Of a stretch of DNA of 64,000 bases, positions 22,439 through 33,860 are shown piece by piece. A program made the position numbers and the translations under genes. The DNA is from Tolypeutes matacus (lineage: Eukaryota > Chordata > Mammalia > Cingulata > Chlamyphoridae), in NCBI GenBank assembly GCA_026826555.1, contig JAKSZT010054304.1, forward strand, positions 29,000,749-29,064,748. Reading direction: 5' to 3'. The notes beneath the pieces were generated by a model. It saw only the letters and a program-made list of their open reading frames with translations. It was not told the origin of the DNA and did no database searches. Within the stretch, counting starts at the first letter, position 1, and every line of letters begins with the position of its first letter.

Positions 22439-22828
22439 AAGTCTTGTTTATATATTTACTTTCTTTTATGGATCATTCTTTGGTTTCATGGGTTTTGTTT
22501 TGTTTTGTTTTGTTTTGTTTTGTTTATAGGAGGTACTGGAGATTGAACCCAGAACCTGTATGTGGGAAACAGACACTCAACCACTAAACTACATCCATTC
22601 TCCAATGAGAGTTGGGTTTTTTGTTTGTCTATTTGCTTGTTTGTTTGTTGGAAGTACTGGGGATCGAACATGCAACCTCATACGTAGGAAGCAGGCGCTC
22701 AACCACTTGAACTACATCTGCTCCCATTTGTTTCATATTTAAATTTTTTGTTCAGCCTCAGTTTTATTTTACTTTTTTCATTCTTTTTGATTGTATTGCA
22801 AATAGAATTTTATCTTAATTCCATTATT
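22370..22828. repeat. 69-bp near-perfect inverted repeat flanking a SINE dimer
   Basis: Arm 1 (22370-22438) is plus-strand L1 ORF2. Arm 2 (22761-22828) is its reverse complement with one missing base and one mismatch by my count. The ~320-bp loop holds an antisense dimeric SINE. Two independent L1 copies of this age should differ much more, so the arm looks like a local inverted duplication. Confidence 0.88.
22490..22727 (-). mobile_element. Dimeric tRNA-derived SINE, antisense
   Basis: On the minus strand: unit 1 (GGGAGCAGATGTAGTTCAAG ... ATGTTCGATCCCCAGTACTTC), an A-rich AAC/AAG spacer ending ACTCTCATTGGAGA, unit 2 (ATGGATGTAGTTTAGTGG ... GGTTCAATCTCCAGTACC), then an (AAAAC)n tail seen here as TTTTG repeats at 22492-22525. 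Each unit keeps box A- and box B-like promoter motifs. Confidence 0.85.
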
Positions 22829-22834
22829 ATTTGG

Positions 22835-23249
22835 ATATTTCCATCAGTCCATAGGTCTCATGTTTTTTTGCATATAATTCCTGCTTCCACACCTAGAACT
22901 AAGCAACCACCTTCATAAATTTATCTTTTCTGAATATTTCTGGCAAATGGAATCATACATTATGCAGCTTGTTGAGTTGATTTGAATAATCTATAATAAA
23001 TTATAATATTTGGCATTAAATAATTACTTAATATTAATATATATTCTTTACAGAAATGTGTATGCAAATATTTTTCCCAGGTTTTGTTGGGCTTTTGTCT
23101 TCCTATTATTGAGTTGAAAGCCTTTTTTATATATTGTGGAGACAAGTCCTTTATCAGATATATGATATACAGTTATTTTCTCTCAGTCTTTGGTTTTTCT
23201 TTTCACTTTTTAATAGGGTTTTTTTGAAGCACACATATTTTTAATTTTG
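22835..23249 (-). mobile_element. Antisense ancient L1 3' UTR fragment
   Basis: On the plus strand it reads AAATGGAATCATACATTATG, then GACAAGTCCTTTATCAGATA and GCACACATATTTTTAATTTT, the usual antisense order of L1M 3' UTR motifs. The block 22440-23249 is bounded by an 8-bp repeat ATAAAACA (22432-22439 and 23250-23257), so the SINE dimer, arm 2 and this fragment may have arrived together. Confidence 0.7.
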
Positions 23250-23257
23250 ATAAAACA

Positions 23258-23600
23258 CAATCAAATATTTAGAAATATACTCAACAAAATGAGGATGTGC
23301 ACAATGAAAACAACAAAACATTGCTAAGAAGAATTGAAGAAGATCTAAATAAATTAAGATAACAATTCTCCCCAAATTGCTCTAATTTCTGCACAATTCC
23401 CATCAAATATCTAGTAGGCATTTTTTCTGTAGAAAATGACTGGATGATCATGAAACTTATAAGTAAATGCAAAAGATCGCTAATACACAAATATTTTAAA
23501 AAAGAACAAGAACATTGGAGAACTTAACATTTTTCAATTTAACAATTTACTATAAACCCACAATGGGGTATTGGCACCAAGATAGGAAACAGAGTTGAGT
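23258..23600 (+). mobile_element. Older L1 ORF2 fragment, 3' part
   Basis: Continues the ORF2 interrupted at 22438: sequence like NKTLLRRIEEDLNK near 23310-23360, then a stretch matching the region after it. Frames are broken. It ends where an antisense L1 3' UTR begins. Confidence 0.75.
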
Positions 23601-24110
23601 TCTGAGTTGATTTTTTTTCATTTATAATAATATTTTGGAAGTACATCAATCTTGTAACATATATCAATAGCCTATTATTTTTATTTCTGAATTGTATTCT
23701 AATGTAAATATATACTACATTTTGTTTATCAAATTTCCCCATTGAAGGACAATTTGCTTGTTTCTACTTTTTTACTATTTTACTATTATATATATGTTTT
23801 TGTGTAGATATATGTTTTTCCTTCTTTAGGTTAGTTTCCTAGACATAGAATCAGTGGATCTTATGGTAAATTTAACTTTCTATCAGAAACTGCCAAAATG
23901 TTTATCAAAATGACTGTATATTTTACATCCTCACCAGTAATATATGAGGTGAAAAGCTAGGTTTTCATGGAGAAAACTAGATTTTATATGTCTTTTTTTC
24001 TTATAAGTATCATAATTGGTATGCTGTGGTATCTTACTGTGGTTTTAATTTGAATTTCCATTATAAGTAAAGATGTGCATCTTTCCATTTACCATTAATT
24101 TATCTAAAAT
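23601..24110 (-). mobile_element. Antisense ancient L1 3' UTR
   Basis: On the plus strand it has the order expected for an inverted L1M 3' UTR: CCCCATTGAAGGACAATTTG, TTTCCTAGACATAGAATCAG, CTGCCAAAATGTTTATCAAA, TACATCCTCACCAGTAATAT and TTTAATTTGAATTTCCATTA. Non-coding. Confidence 0.78.
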
Positions 24111-24117
24111 TACTTTG

Positions 24118-24240
24118 TGGTGATGGGTACACAACTCTATAAATTTATTAAAATAATTAAATGATATATCTAGAATAGATGAATTTTAGTTATATAACTT
24201 ACATTTCTATAATGCTGTCTAAAAAGTTAATTTATCAATT
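24118..24240 (+). mobile_element. Ancient L1 3' terminus
   Basis: GGTGATGGGTACACAACTCT, then a GAATTTTAGTTATATAAC-like stretch, is the standard end of L1M 3' UTRs in plus orientation. It directly follows an inverted L1 piece. Confidence 0.7.
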
Positions 24241-24649
24241 TTCAATACTATATGACTGTTGATTTTATAAAGCAAACGTAAGGTGATCTATACAGTAAAT
24301 TAACTTTCCCGCTTTCACTCATCAGGGCAAACTTAGCATGACCAAACTTACTTTGTGCTCAAGAATAATCTTTATTTTATATTGTTATTATTACGAAGGG
24401 ATAGTAGTGATTATTGTAAAAAAAATATTGTGAAAGTCTTGTATAGTGAGTGACCCATCTAGCTCACCCACCTGGGCTATCTTTACTTTTCACTGCCCTT
24501 CAATTATTTTACAAATTTGCAAATTGTAGAAAACTGAACGATACAAATGTTTTTTTGTCTATAGACATACAAATTAATTTTGTTGTCCAAAGGAGTACAA
24601 TTGCTCCATATACTATGGGTTGACCTGCGTTATCTATTTTAAACTCATT

Positions 24650-24868
24650 TCAGTGAGGGGATGTAGCTCAAGTGGTTGAGCGACTACTTCCCATGTACAA
24701 GGTCCCATGTTCAATTCCTGGTACCTCTTAAAAACAAACAAACAAACAAACGAGCAAACAAGCAAAAGGAAAAACAAGCTCTCATTGGGGAGTGGATGTA
24801 ACTCAGTGGTTGATCTCCTGATTCTCATTTATAAGGTCCTGGGTTCAATCCCTGGTACCTCCAAAAAT
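24650..24868 (+). mobile_element. Dimeric tRNA-derived SINE, sense
   Basis: Same design as the antisense copy at 22490: unit 1 (GGGGATGTAGCTCAAGTGG, GTTCAATTCCTGGTACCTC), a spacer of AAAC repeats ending in CTCTCATTGGGGAG, unit 2 (GTGGATGTAACTCAGTGG, GGGTTCAATCCCTGGTACC) and a short A-rich end. The shared spacer shows the two were mobilised as dimers. Confidence 0.87.
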
Positions 24869-24879
24869 ACATATATGTA

Positions 24880-26014
24880 ACAGAATTCCTTTTTCCATAC
24901 ATATGTCTCTGCGCTTTGAATTCTTTTTTGAATTGTTATAACATTTTATTAGTTCACTGCTTCATTAATTAAATAAAACTGTTGATAATTGCTCAATTTA
25001 TATTTGCATTTAAATAATGTTTTGGCTTTTTTTGAAAAATTATTTCTGCAATTTTATGAATTGTTATGTTGTTTAAATATAAGGGAAAGAAAATTCAGAA
25101 TGTAAGAGATATCTGATTCACAACATTGTAAATAGAGAGAACAAATATGTGAATGTTTATATTGTTCTCACTGTAAATTTGGCTTCACATCAGTGTCTAC
25201 ATACTAGAATTGTGTAATCAAACCTGATTTTTTGTAAAATAGGAAAATGTCCACTGACAATTTTCTAAATAGTTTAAATGAAGAAATTTGATAGTGTGCT
25301 TTTTTAAATCTTCAGAGGTGACATTACAGACTTAATACCAACAATCTGGAATCCCCATAAGAAAATATCAACATTATAGTTATATTCCACTCTGTGCTGT
25401 CTCTTGCTGCTCTTTCATCCCCATGTGTCAAATTTAATAGACCAAACTTTTTAAAGAAAATAGCAAACTTCAACTCCCAATCTTTCAAAGTTTACTTTTC
25501 TTTATCTTCATTAACTATTTTCAGAATTCCCCCAATGACTTTCAATTATAATAAAATAAACATATCTGTCAGCAAAAGAATATTTTAAAGAGTAAAGTTT
25601 CAGGGTAGTCTAAAATTTAGTCAATATTCTAAATAAATTGGATTCCTGTATGTATAATAAAATATACTATCCAATATTTATCTCATCTGTTATTTTTGTG
25701 GCCTTTTATCTATTCTATCAGAATATAAGTATAAGTAGTTTTTCCTTATTAATTTAGGAAAAGTAAACTGCTTTGGGAAAATTCGGTTTATACTATTCTC
25801 TTAGTCTACTTACTGTCAGTAGGTAGAATCCTCCTTGATTCTCTATTCTTAAGTGTAAGCTTGCTAACCTGAATAGTTCTCCTTTTCAAATAAAACGCTA
25901 GAACAATTTGCTCAGAATTAACTAAACTTTTTTCAAAAAATAAGATAAATACAAAGGATTATGGAGTATTGAAGCAGAATCACATTCAAAGCAATCCAAT
26001 ATATTTGAATTTTT
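24880..26014. other. No gene recognised
   Basis: AT-rich. The only sizeable open frame (25394-25588) has no recognisable motif. Confidence 0.5.
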
Positions 26015-26640
26015 AGATATAAGCCCCATCCTGTTTTGAGTCTTTTGTGGACCCCAGATAATTATGTTCTTAAGCTAACCCAATCCTGTGCATGTGAACC
26101 TATTGTATTTGGTACCTTTTGGTGTCATTCAGTCAAGGGACCTTTGGATTAGATCATTTCAGTTAAGGCCCTTGGAGTCTTATATTAACGGAATACAAAG
26201 AGAGAGCTTCCATTTTCACCCTGCCATGTGAGAGAAGACGTCAGGATTTTTACAGCAGCAAGAAGTCAGAGAAATCCTGATGGGCTGAGAGAGAGGCAGG
26301 AGGTTGTAATCAGAAGAGCAGCCTGAAGCTGAAGAGACGAGGCCTAGGGAGTGATGATCCATATGCCTGATGACCCTTAGCTGAATTTGGGGAGAAAGTG
26401 AGCCTGGTAGAGAAGGTAGAATTCAGCTGCCATCTTGCCTTGCCATGTGGCCGGAATTCAGGATCTGCCAGCAGCCAACTTTTGGTGAGACAGCTTCACT
26501 GATGATGTCTTGATTTGGACATTTTCACAGCCTCAAAACTGTAAGGATTTACCCTAATAAATTTCCATTATAAAAGTCAAACCAATTATGGTATTTTTGC
26601 ATTGGCAGGCTTTAGCAAACTAAAACTAACCTGAACAATT
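26015..26640 (+). mobile_element. MaLR-type LTR
   Basis: Starts TGTTTTGAGT near 26032. It has CCATGTGAGAGAAGACGTCA, a purine-rich GAG/CAG middle, CTTGATTTGGACATTTTCAC, CCTCAAAACTGTAAGG, an AATAAATTTCC signal at ~26557 and an end resembling GGTATTTTTGCATTGGCAGG. That order is shared with MST/THE-like MaLR LTRs. No internal region is attached. Confidence 0.72.
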
Positions 26641-27774
26641 TTTTTTCTACCCTTTTAAACTCTGTTTCCACAGCTTTAAAAATGGATATTAATTCCTGTT
26701 GTGATGTATAAATAAGTTAGAGCAAATATAACTAGCTTAATGCTTGACACAATTGTCAGTCCTCAGTTAGTATTTATCTGTCCTTCTTTTAATTTTTTTT
26801 TTTCCTGAGGGTTTTTTATGTATCTAGAAAAACAGAACAGACTTTTAGGATAAGGACTTCTAATAATACATGTCAGGATAGATACCATGTAAGGTGGGTG
26901 AACTTTTACAATTAAGGTTGAGCTGAATCAGTCCAGAGCACTGCTCTTGTGATAAAGTCAAAGAGAAAGCAGTGTTTACCCAAAGACAACATAAATTATT
27001 CCACTGTATAGAGAATGGAATCAGCCTGAGAGGAAGTTATGGCCAGATCCAGAAACAGCCTTTCCTTTGTACCACTCCTTTATGATGATAAAGAAATTAG
27101 AGTAATAGCAACAAACAATATGGGGCAAAAATTTTAGGACTAGCACCATTAACTGTGAAAGAATGTGTGGACACACTTTGAGAAAATTAAATTGGTTATG
27201 ATTCCAACAACTAATACTATGGACTGAATGGACTGATTTTTCAGATTCATGCTGAACTCATTAACTTCCTAAAACTGTCTTTGTCTATTTTTTGGTCTTC
27301 TAATTCCAGTTGCTCAGATACACACCTCAGGACACTCTTTGACTCTGTGACTTTCCTCACCAGATAAGCCCTTCCCTCCAGTAGATCTGTACTTTCACTT
27401 CTCCTGATAGTCCCAAATTTGGAGTCCTTATAATCTCTACTTAAATAATTTTAATACTCTCCTTATTGTGTTTCTGATTCGTCATTCTCTACCAATTTCC
27501 ACATGAAATAGTGTTACATTTTCTTTAAAATACTCCAATATTCAGAACAATATGCATTCAAATTTGTATGCTTGTGTATTAACATTAAACAGCACATAGT
27601 GGTTGTTAGCATTTGAAGGACCATAATCAGAAACCCTTTTTCTGGAGTTTGCTAAGGTTATAGACAAACAGGCAGACGCGAATAGTTTGATACAGAAACA
27701 CAGGGCTTACTGTTATAATTTTCATTCTTTTATAAAACAAGTTTAACTGTAAGATAACATTTAAAAGAACATTT
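26641..27774. other. No gene recognised
   Basis: No coding frame or named repeat seen between the LTR and the DAS SINE. Confidence 0.5.
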
Positions 27775-27981
27775 TAAAGACTCTTTTTTTTTTTTTTAAA
27801 GATTTTATTTATTGATTGATTTATCCCCCCTTGCTGCTTGTGCTCGCCGGGTCAGCCAACCACGCCGTGCGGGCGGGCCTGCCTTCACCAGGAGGCCCTG
27901 GGAACCGAACCCGGGGCCTCCCATATGGTAAACGGGAGCCCTACTGATTGAGCCACAGCCGCTTCCCTAAAGACTCTTTTT
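27775..27981 (-). mobile_element. DAS-type tRNA-derived SINE with 14-bp target duplication
   Basis: The element (27789-27967) is flanked by TAAAGACTCTTTTT at 27775-27788 and 27968-27981. On the minus strand it starts GGGAAGCGGCTGTGGCTCAA (box A within), has GGGTTCGGTTCCC (box B), a GC-rich extension with CACGGCGTGGTT, and ends AAATAAAATCTTTAAAAAAA. It is nearly the same sequence as the copy at 53348, so both belong to one recent subfamily. The tRNA-Ala-like head is typical of armadillo DAS-SINEs. Confidence 0.92.
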
Positions 27982-28139
27982 AGTCGCTCTAATTTGCACT
28001 GTGACTATGCAGTTTTGCACAATAATTTTAATTTTAAAAAAAATTATTGGCTTATAACCAAAATGTCCCCAATGCTTTAAGATAATTTTCCTTTGCTTTA
28101 GAACTTTATTTTTCACTTTGACTTTAGCAGACCTTGGAT

Positions 28140-29720
28140 AAGCAAGATTAATTTATTAGTCTTTGTAGAACTTGGGCTGTGAAATAGGTCCTATTATTTG
28201 AATCAATGTTTTCAATGAGTCTATACTTACGGATAAGGTGTTCTAATAGCATTTTAATTACAGTTTGTGCAGTCGCTTGAGGAACTGGGTAGACTTCCAC
28301 TCATGAAGTGAGATGGTCAATAACCACTAGGAGGTATTTTAGTTTTCTCATTGGTAGTACTTAAATGAAGTCCACCTGAATGCTTTGAAAACGCTTGAGC
28401 TTTGGGGGTCACTCTCTTAGGAGTTTGTTCTTCAGACATTGTTTATTTACTTTTCAACAGATGATACATTCATTTACTACTTGGCGGGCTACAGAGTACA
28501 GTCCGACACATGCATAATGAGTTAGAACAGCATCACATAAATTTTGGACAGCTTAGTGGCTATCCTGATGAAGATGATTTAGGATTCCCCTAGCAATGGC
28601 TTTATTATTTTTCTCCTATCCTCCAAAAATTATTTTCTATTTTCTGTTTGAATTTCACTTAGCTTGATCTTTAGGGGGAGGTATGTCTACTTTTTCTCTC
28701 TTCCGGAGTCCAGCCCAGATTTGTGGGTCAATGTTGCTTTCTTTTGCCTCTTTTATAACACATCGTCAGAGGGGTAAGTTTGGAACAATCTAATTTTGTG
28801 ATCATGTTTCTACCCAATAAGTTGATCCCCACCTCAGTGATGAAAAGAAATTGTCCTAAATAGGTTTCTTGCTTATATTTGATTTATAAAAGGAACAGCA
28901 AAATTTTCTCCTTTTACCTCTGAGACTATGAGTTTCTTCTTGCTTAGTTTGGTCTCTTGAGGTAAGGTAATAAGGGAAGATCTGGCTGAACCTGTGTCAA
29001 TTAGGAAGATAATGCTATTCTTTTTATTCCCCGCCTTTATATTTATCAAGTGTTCTGGGTGTGTGTGGGTTCCATCTTGAATCCCTGACTCCCTCAATCC
29101 TCTGATTTTATCAGAGAGAAGATCTTCTGTTGCATTATTCTCTCTGGGCAATCCCTTTTCATACGACCTTCTTTCCCACAGCCATAGCAAGTTAGGGAGG
29201 CACAGGGCATTCCCTTTCTGGTCCAGGAACTGGGCTTCATTGTCATGTCCCCGAAAGGGAATTCTTTTCCCCCTTCCAGCACTAAGTCCCTGCAAAGCAT
29301 TAGTCATTGTTTGTACAGTTTGCAACACTAACTTAGTCTGTCCTTCCTGTTGCAGTTTTAAAGCCTGCATCATAACCTTGGTTTGTTCTTTCTTCTCCTC
29401 TTCATTCCTTCTTACATACACTTGCTAAGCTGCAGATAATAAATTATCCAGTGGCTTGCTTGCCTATCCTTTTATCTTTTGTAATTTTCTATTAATATCA
29501 GGCTATGAGTTAGTTACAAAGTATACTTTAAGTAGATTTTGGGCCATTTCCATTAGCCTGGGTGTGTGCCCTTTCTCATGAGAAAGAAATAAATTACTGC
29601 TGCCTCTAGTCCAACTCTCTGTCTTCAGAACTTTTAAGTAAGTGGTCGCCATTCCACTCAATACCAGTATAAACTTTTGTTTTCTAAGCAAACCAAAAAT
29701 TAATCATGATATAAACAAAA
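28140..29720 (-). mobile_element. Remnant of a class I endogenous retrovirus: gag, protease and integrase pieces
   Basis: Read on the minus strand. Gag comes first: a capsid C-terminal part (29691-29430) and a charged linker with an EEEKKEQ stretch. A nucleocapsid zinc knuckle lies at 29189-29148 with C-X2-C-X4-R-X4-C, so the metal-binding histidine is replaced. Protease follows with an intact IDTGSA active-site motif at ~29000-28985 and a C-terminal LLGR-type stretch near 28815. The start of pol is visible near 28720. After about 28690 there is only spacer before the integrase zinc-binding domain (28560-28450) and part of the integrase core (28440-28140), which keeps a QVDF motif at 28376. 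Most of the reverse transcriptase and RNase H are missing. Gag and protease lie in different frames with stops. No flanking LTRs recognised. It is dead; gammaretrovirus-like affinity is inferred from motif style. Confidence 0.85.
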
Positions 29721-29865
29721 AAATCTACTCATTTTCCCACCAAAGACACTTTGTTTTAGTGCCTCTGTGAATCTTATTTGACACTATCTTATTTAATGAA
29801 AATGTTGGTAGTAATAAAAATGATGAGGATGATAATCATGATGAGAATGATAATTACTAATACCT

Positions 29866-30080
29866 ACCTAGTGTGAGGCAGTATTTTTTAAGGTTTTTTA
29901 ATGAAAATATTTACTAATTTGAATTTCCAGCACTCAATGATTATCTATGATAATCCTCATTTTATGGATAAGGAAAATCTGGCAAAGTAGTATTAAATTA
30001 CTTATCAAAGATCATGCAGAGCAGAAATTCAGACCCAGGTATTCTGGCATCAACTTCCCTAATGTTAGTCAATAAAACTC
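29866..30080 (+). mobile_element. MIR SINE (decayed)
   Basis: Keeps the MIR order: TACCTACCTAGTGTGAGGCA, then AATCCTCATTTTATGGATAA, a TTACTTATCAAAGATCATGC stretch for the conserved core, and AAATTCAGACCCAGG. Ancient and heavily diverged. Confidence 0.7.
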
Positions 30081-30084
30081 CAAA

Positions 30085-31785
30085 ATCTTTTTTATAAATA
30101 CTGTTTTTTTGACCTAATTCTAAAACTTCCATCTCAGACCATTTGTTACTGATGTTTTCCTTAATTAGATGTGGCCTCTTATTCCTTTGCATACCAATAA
30201 CATTGTTATCTCTCATGTAATACTTGAAATATAACTTCTTTGTTTATTCATCTTTCACATGCTTGTGGTCATCATAACAATCCCCCCACATTATCATATA
30301 TGCATGAAACATATTAAGTTCTCTGGGTAAGTAACTGTAAAATGTGCTCTTGGAATCTTGGTCATAATCACAAATTTCAGACTAAGAAAGCAGCAGAAGT
30401 GGCAAACTATAAAAGGCAAAAGATCTTCTTTCCTGAATGTAGATCAAGGCTCCCAAAAGGCATGATGATAGAAAAAAGTTTGTTTTTGTTTTGTTTTGTT
30501 TTTCCTGTGTAGATAGCATCTAGAAGGTTCAAGAAGATTTGAATATGTGGGTGTCAGCAGGAAGGTGGGGCATGTGATTTACTACAGGATAAGCCAGCTA
30601 GATAGGCCAAGGGTTAAAATTAAAGATGCCTGTGAGTAGGTAGGAAGACTTAAGTCATATGTCATTAGTTCAGAGACCAGGGTTACCCAGAGATAGTCAG
30701 GAACACAGTTCAGGTAGAACAGAGCCCTAAGCAGATTTTATGATAAGAAATTAAATTAGAGTTTCTCTTGTACAAGCAAAAGGCTGATAAAACAAGGCCA
30801 AGCCCAATGAATAGAATAAATGTACAAAGGCAGTGCTTGAACATCTGTAAAGTTGACTTAGTAGTTCACCTGATAGTAAACTAGCATTTCTTAAGTTCTC
30901 CTAACTGAGCTAAAGCATTCTTCCAGTGCCTGAGTTATGGATTGATTCTGGAGTGCCTTTAAGATGCAAATGGTGACACATAGCACAGGAGAGCTTTGAG
31001 AGGTAGAGTAGATCAGGTTATGTCAAAAATATGTGCTTTTTAAAGCTTTAATTTGGTAATGCTTTAAAATGCTACCTGGGTTATTGTAATTTCCTGTCTT
31101 TTTTTTTTGAAGGTTGAATTGCATTAAATTGAATTTTAAAAAGTAGATATCATTGAAGATAAGCTTACAAGAATATCTTCCTTTTTTTTTTTTTTTAAAC
31201 CATTCCTTTCTAATGCATTTTTTCAAATTTCATTAAATAGGAGCCTGCATTAAAGTACTTTTTGGTCTTCACTTTTTATGCTTTGAACACCACAATCCTA
31301 CTTCATCTTCCCCCTAAGGTTTTAACCTCAATTTTTCTTACATATTAGGCAAAGTGAAATTGACATAAAAGCCAAGGAAACATACCTTGTCTCATTTATT
31401 GTTAGAAATTCTATTTTTAAAGTCAGAGAAAAATGTACCTGAAGGAGAGCATCTTCTATTACTCATTCTAATGCATTTCCCAGTATAATATCTACTTAAG
31501 TTATGCAATTACCTTATCTTTTAGATATTGAGCAAGTCTATATGATTGTGTATTTATGATTTTTATTTCCAGGATTTGGGGCATTTTTAACTAGTCTGAA
31601 AAGTAAGCCTTATACAAACTTGAAAATTTTAAAAGCAAGCTTTAACGATCTCCTACTTCCTTCCTCTCTGTTCCAGAGAATTTAATTCTAGACAGTATTC
31701 CTTAAAAACATGCCAAAAGCCAAACTCCTTTTCAAGGTCTGCTTCCTAGGACAAACAGCCTGCAATAATTGCAATATTAATAATA
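30085..31785. other. No gene recognised
   Basis: AT-rich with T runs near 31100 and 31182. No coding frame or nameable repeat. Confidence 0.5.
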
Positions 31786-31789
31786 CATC

Positions 31790-32045
31790 CTTCCATTTGT
31801 TGAATGATTTTCATGTGCCACATACCTTACAATTTGTTCTATATTCTTTTTCTAAATTAACAAAATTCAGAAACTTCAGAATCTAGTGAAACCTTAAGTT
31901 TCTTAAGTACTATACTTATTTTATAGATAGGAAAATTGAAGCTCAGTGATACGCAATTTACCTAATTTTACACAGCTATTAAGAGCTATAACTTGGACTC
32001 ACACCCAGTTAGTCTGAGATGAGCATAATCTCTAGATTATGTTCA
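31790..32045 (+). mobile_element. MIR SINE
   Basis: Core order is clear: TTTCATGTGCCACATACCTT, then TTATTTTATAGATAGGAAAA, TTGAAGCTCAGTGATA, CCTAATTTTACACAGCTATT and TTGGACTCACACCCAG. Plus orientation, ancient. Confidence 0.82.
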
Positions 32046-32049
32046 AAGC

Positions 32050-32735
32050 ATAATTTTTTAAAAGTAGTAAGACTTTTCACCAAAAAAGTGTTTTTATAAG
32101 ATATAGAAGAGCATTAAATAACTTGCTGCAGTATACATGAATAATTTGGTACAATATATCATCTGATGAGAGCTTTTCAAACGTAGATTATTAAAGCATG
32201 CAAAATTTGATTCCATTCACTCTATGCAAATCTAAATATACAACTTTGAGATATATTTCCATTACATTTTTATAAACAATTTTAACATGCTACATTTAAC
32301 ATTTTATTCTGACCTTGGTTTGTAGATTTACAAAATGACATGAATATCTCTTGAAAGCTGGCAAGCTTTAATGTTAAGTGATGCTAATGGTCTATGGTTT
32401 TAAAATTTGCATATGAATATTTAGAGCTTAGAAGAAAGGCAGATGGATTAGATAACATTTTAATAAAAATAAATCTTGAGCCCAGTGTCAATGAGAAGAA
32501 ATTTTTGTGTGTGTGTGTGTGTTAATGTGAAGACGCAGTATTTTCTGCTCTTTCTTTCTTTCATAAATCATTAGATTATAGTGATCCTGATAACAGATTG
32601 TAGGACTGCTGTCCTTGCTATGTAGTTCTGGAGTAACTATATAGCAACTCTAAATTTCATAACTGCAAATGATTTTCTGAATTTTGTGGTTTACTGAAAA
32701 AAAGTCATATAGAATAAAGAAGGAAAATACAAATG
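32050..32735. other. No gene recognised; short GT repeat
   Basis: A (GT) run lies at 32504-32522. Nothing else recognised. Confidence 0.5.
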
Positions 32736-32736
32736 G

Positions 32737-32960
32737 GATTTCTCAATTATTATTATTATTATTTTTTGACAATTGAGAAATCTTTATTAAAGCACAAATA
32801 CATTTCAGGGGATGGAAAACATAAGAGTAGGTTATATCCCAGGATCCCAAGTTATAACTTCCATTACAATATCAAGCCATACCAAATAGTCCTTTAAAAA
32901 AAGTCCTCCATTCAGCAAAATTGAGTTCAATTGTCTATACTTTGACAAAAAAAAAAAAAA
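32737..32960 (-). pseudogene. Possible retrocopy of an mRNA 3' end, antisense, with fold-back
   Basis: On the minus strand there is TGTGCTTTAATAAAGATTTC with an AATAAA signal, followed ~20 bases later by a run of AAT repeats (32747-32766 on the plus strand), like a decayed A tail. The parent is not recognised. A 12-bp perfect inverted repeat GATTTCTCAATT / AATTGAGAAATC (32737-32748, 32771-32782) brackets the AAT tract. An A16 run near 32946 closes the region. It could also be chance polyadenylation-like DNA. Confidence 0.35.
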
Positions 32961-33804
32961 AATCAGTCATTTCCAATTGCTATAAATGAATACCTGATGC
33001 TAATTTTGTATTAAAAGGATTTTTTTTCCACAGTTCATAGCCATTAATTTTTAAAATAAAATATTGTAATGATAATATGTTGTGAGTAATTCTTTTATTT
33101 TTCTCTTTAAAGTATAATTTCCAAATTATTATAATTCATTTTAATGCTTTATTATTGTCCATATTTTCAGATGCCTGTAAATTTCTATTTTGTGTTCTCA
33201 ATCAAGATGAATGCAGAGTCAAGCCTCTGGGAATTAATTTGCATAAGAGCAACCTAAATCCTCCACAAAGAAGTGGTGAAGAGAGATTTTGGTCTCTTAG
33301 TCAAGCCTTTATAACAGGGATACTAAATGGCTTTTAAAGCAGAGAAAGACAAAAAACAAAAACAAACAAAACTAGTAACTTCTGGGATTCAGGACACTTC
33401 AAGAAAGTATAGACATTTTTATGTGTAGTGAAAAAGGAAACAATGGATTTCTGAGTCAGAAAAAAGTTAACATTCTTGTTAGGCTATTTACTATTTGTTT
33501 AAATTCAGTAAATCCATTAATCTATACTACCTTGATGACAATAAAATTTAATGACACAACTCTAATTAGTAAGCATAATAGTAGGCATTTTATATAATTT
33601 AACTTGTTGAATAAATATATTCATCTTGATAGGGTTACTGATCCTCCTCACAGAACAATTCTGGAAAGATTCCATTCTAGAAAGGTACAAAAGCAAAATA
33701 TCAAACCTTCAATGATCAGATTTCTTTGCTTTGTATGGTGATTCTTCAAAATGAAATTATCCAATATTATTTCCTCTCTCAAAGACTCTCTAAGCCAAAA
33801 CCAA
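32961..33804. other. No gene recognised
   Basis: AT-rich and unassigned. Confidence 0.5.
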
Positions 33805-33847
<43 letters not shown>

Positions 33848-33860
33848 TTAATAATAATAA
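33805..33860 (+). repeat. (AAT)n microsatellite
   Basis: About 17 AAT units with one ATT interruption near 33847. The Asn- or Leu-rich open frames here are translations of the repeat. Confidence 0.95.

Noticed and set aside
22490..22540. TTTTG repeat as an independent microsatellite
   Set aside because: It is the tail of the antisense SINE dimer, so it is described there.
27789..27967. A tRNA gene (box A and box B motifs)
   Set aside because: Has SINE structure with a GC-rich extension, A-rich tail and target duplication; also repeated at 53348.
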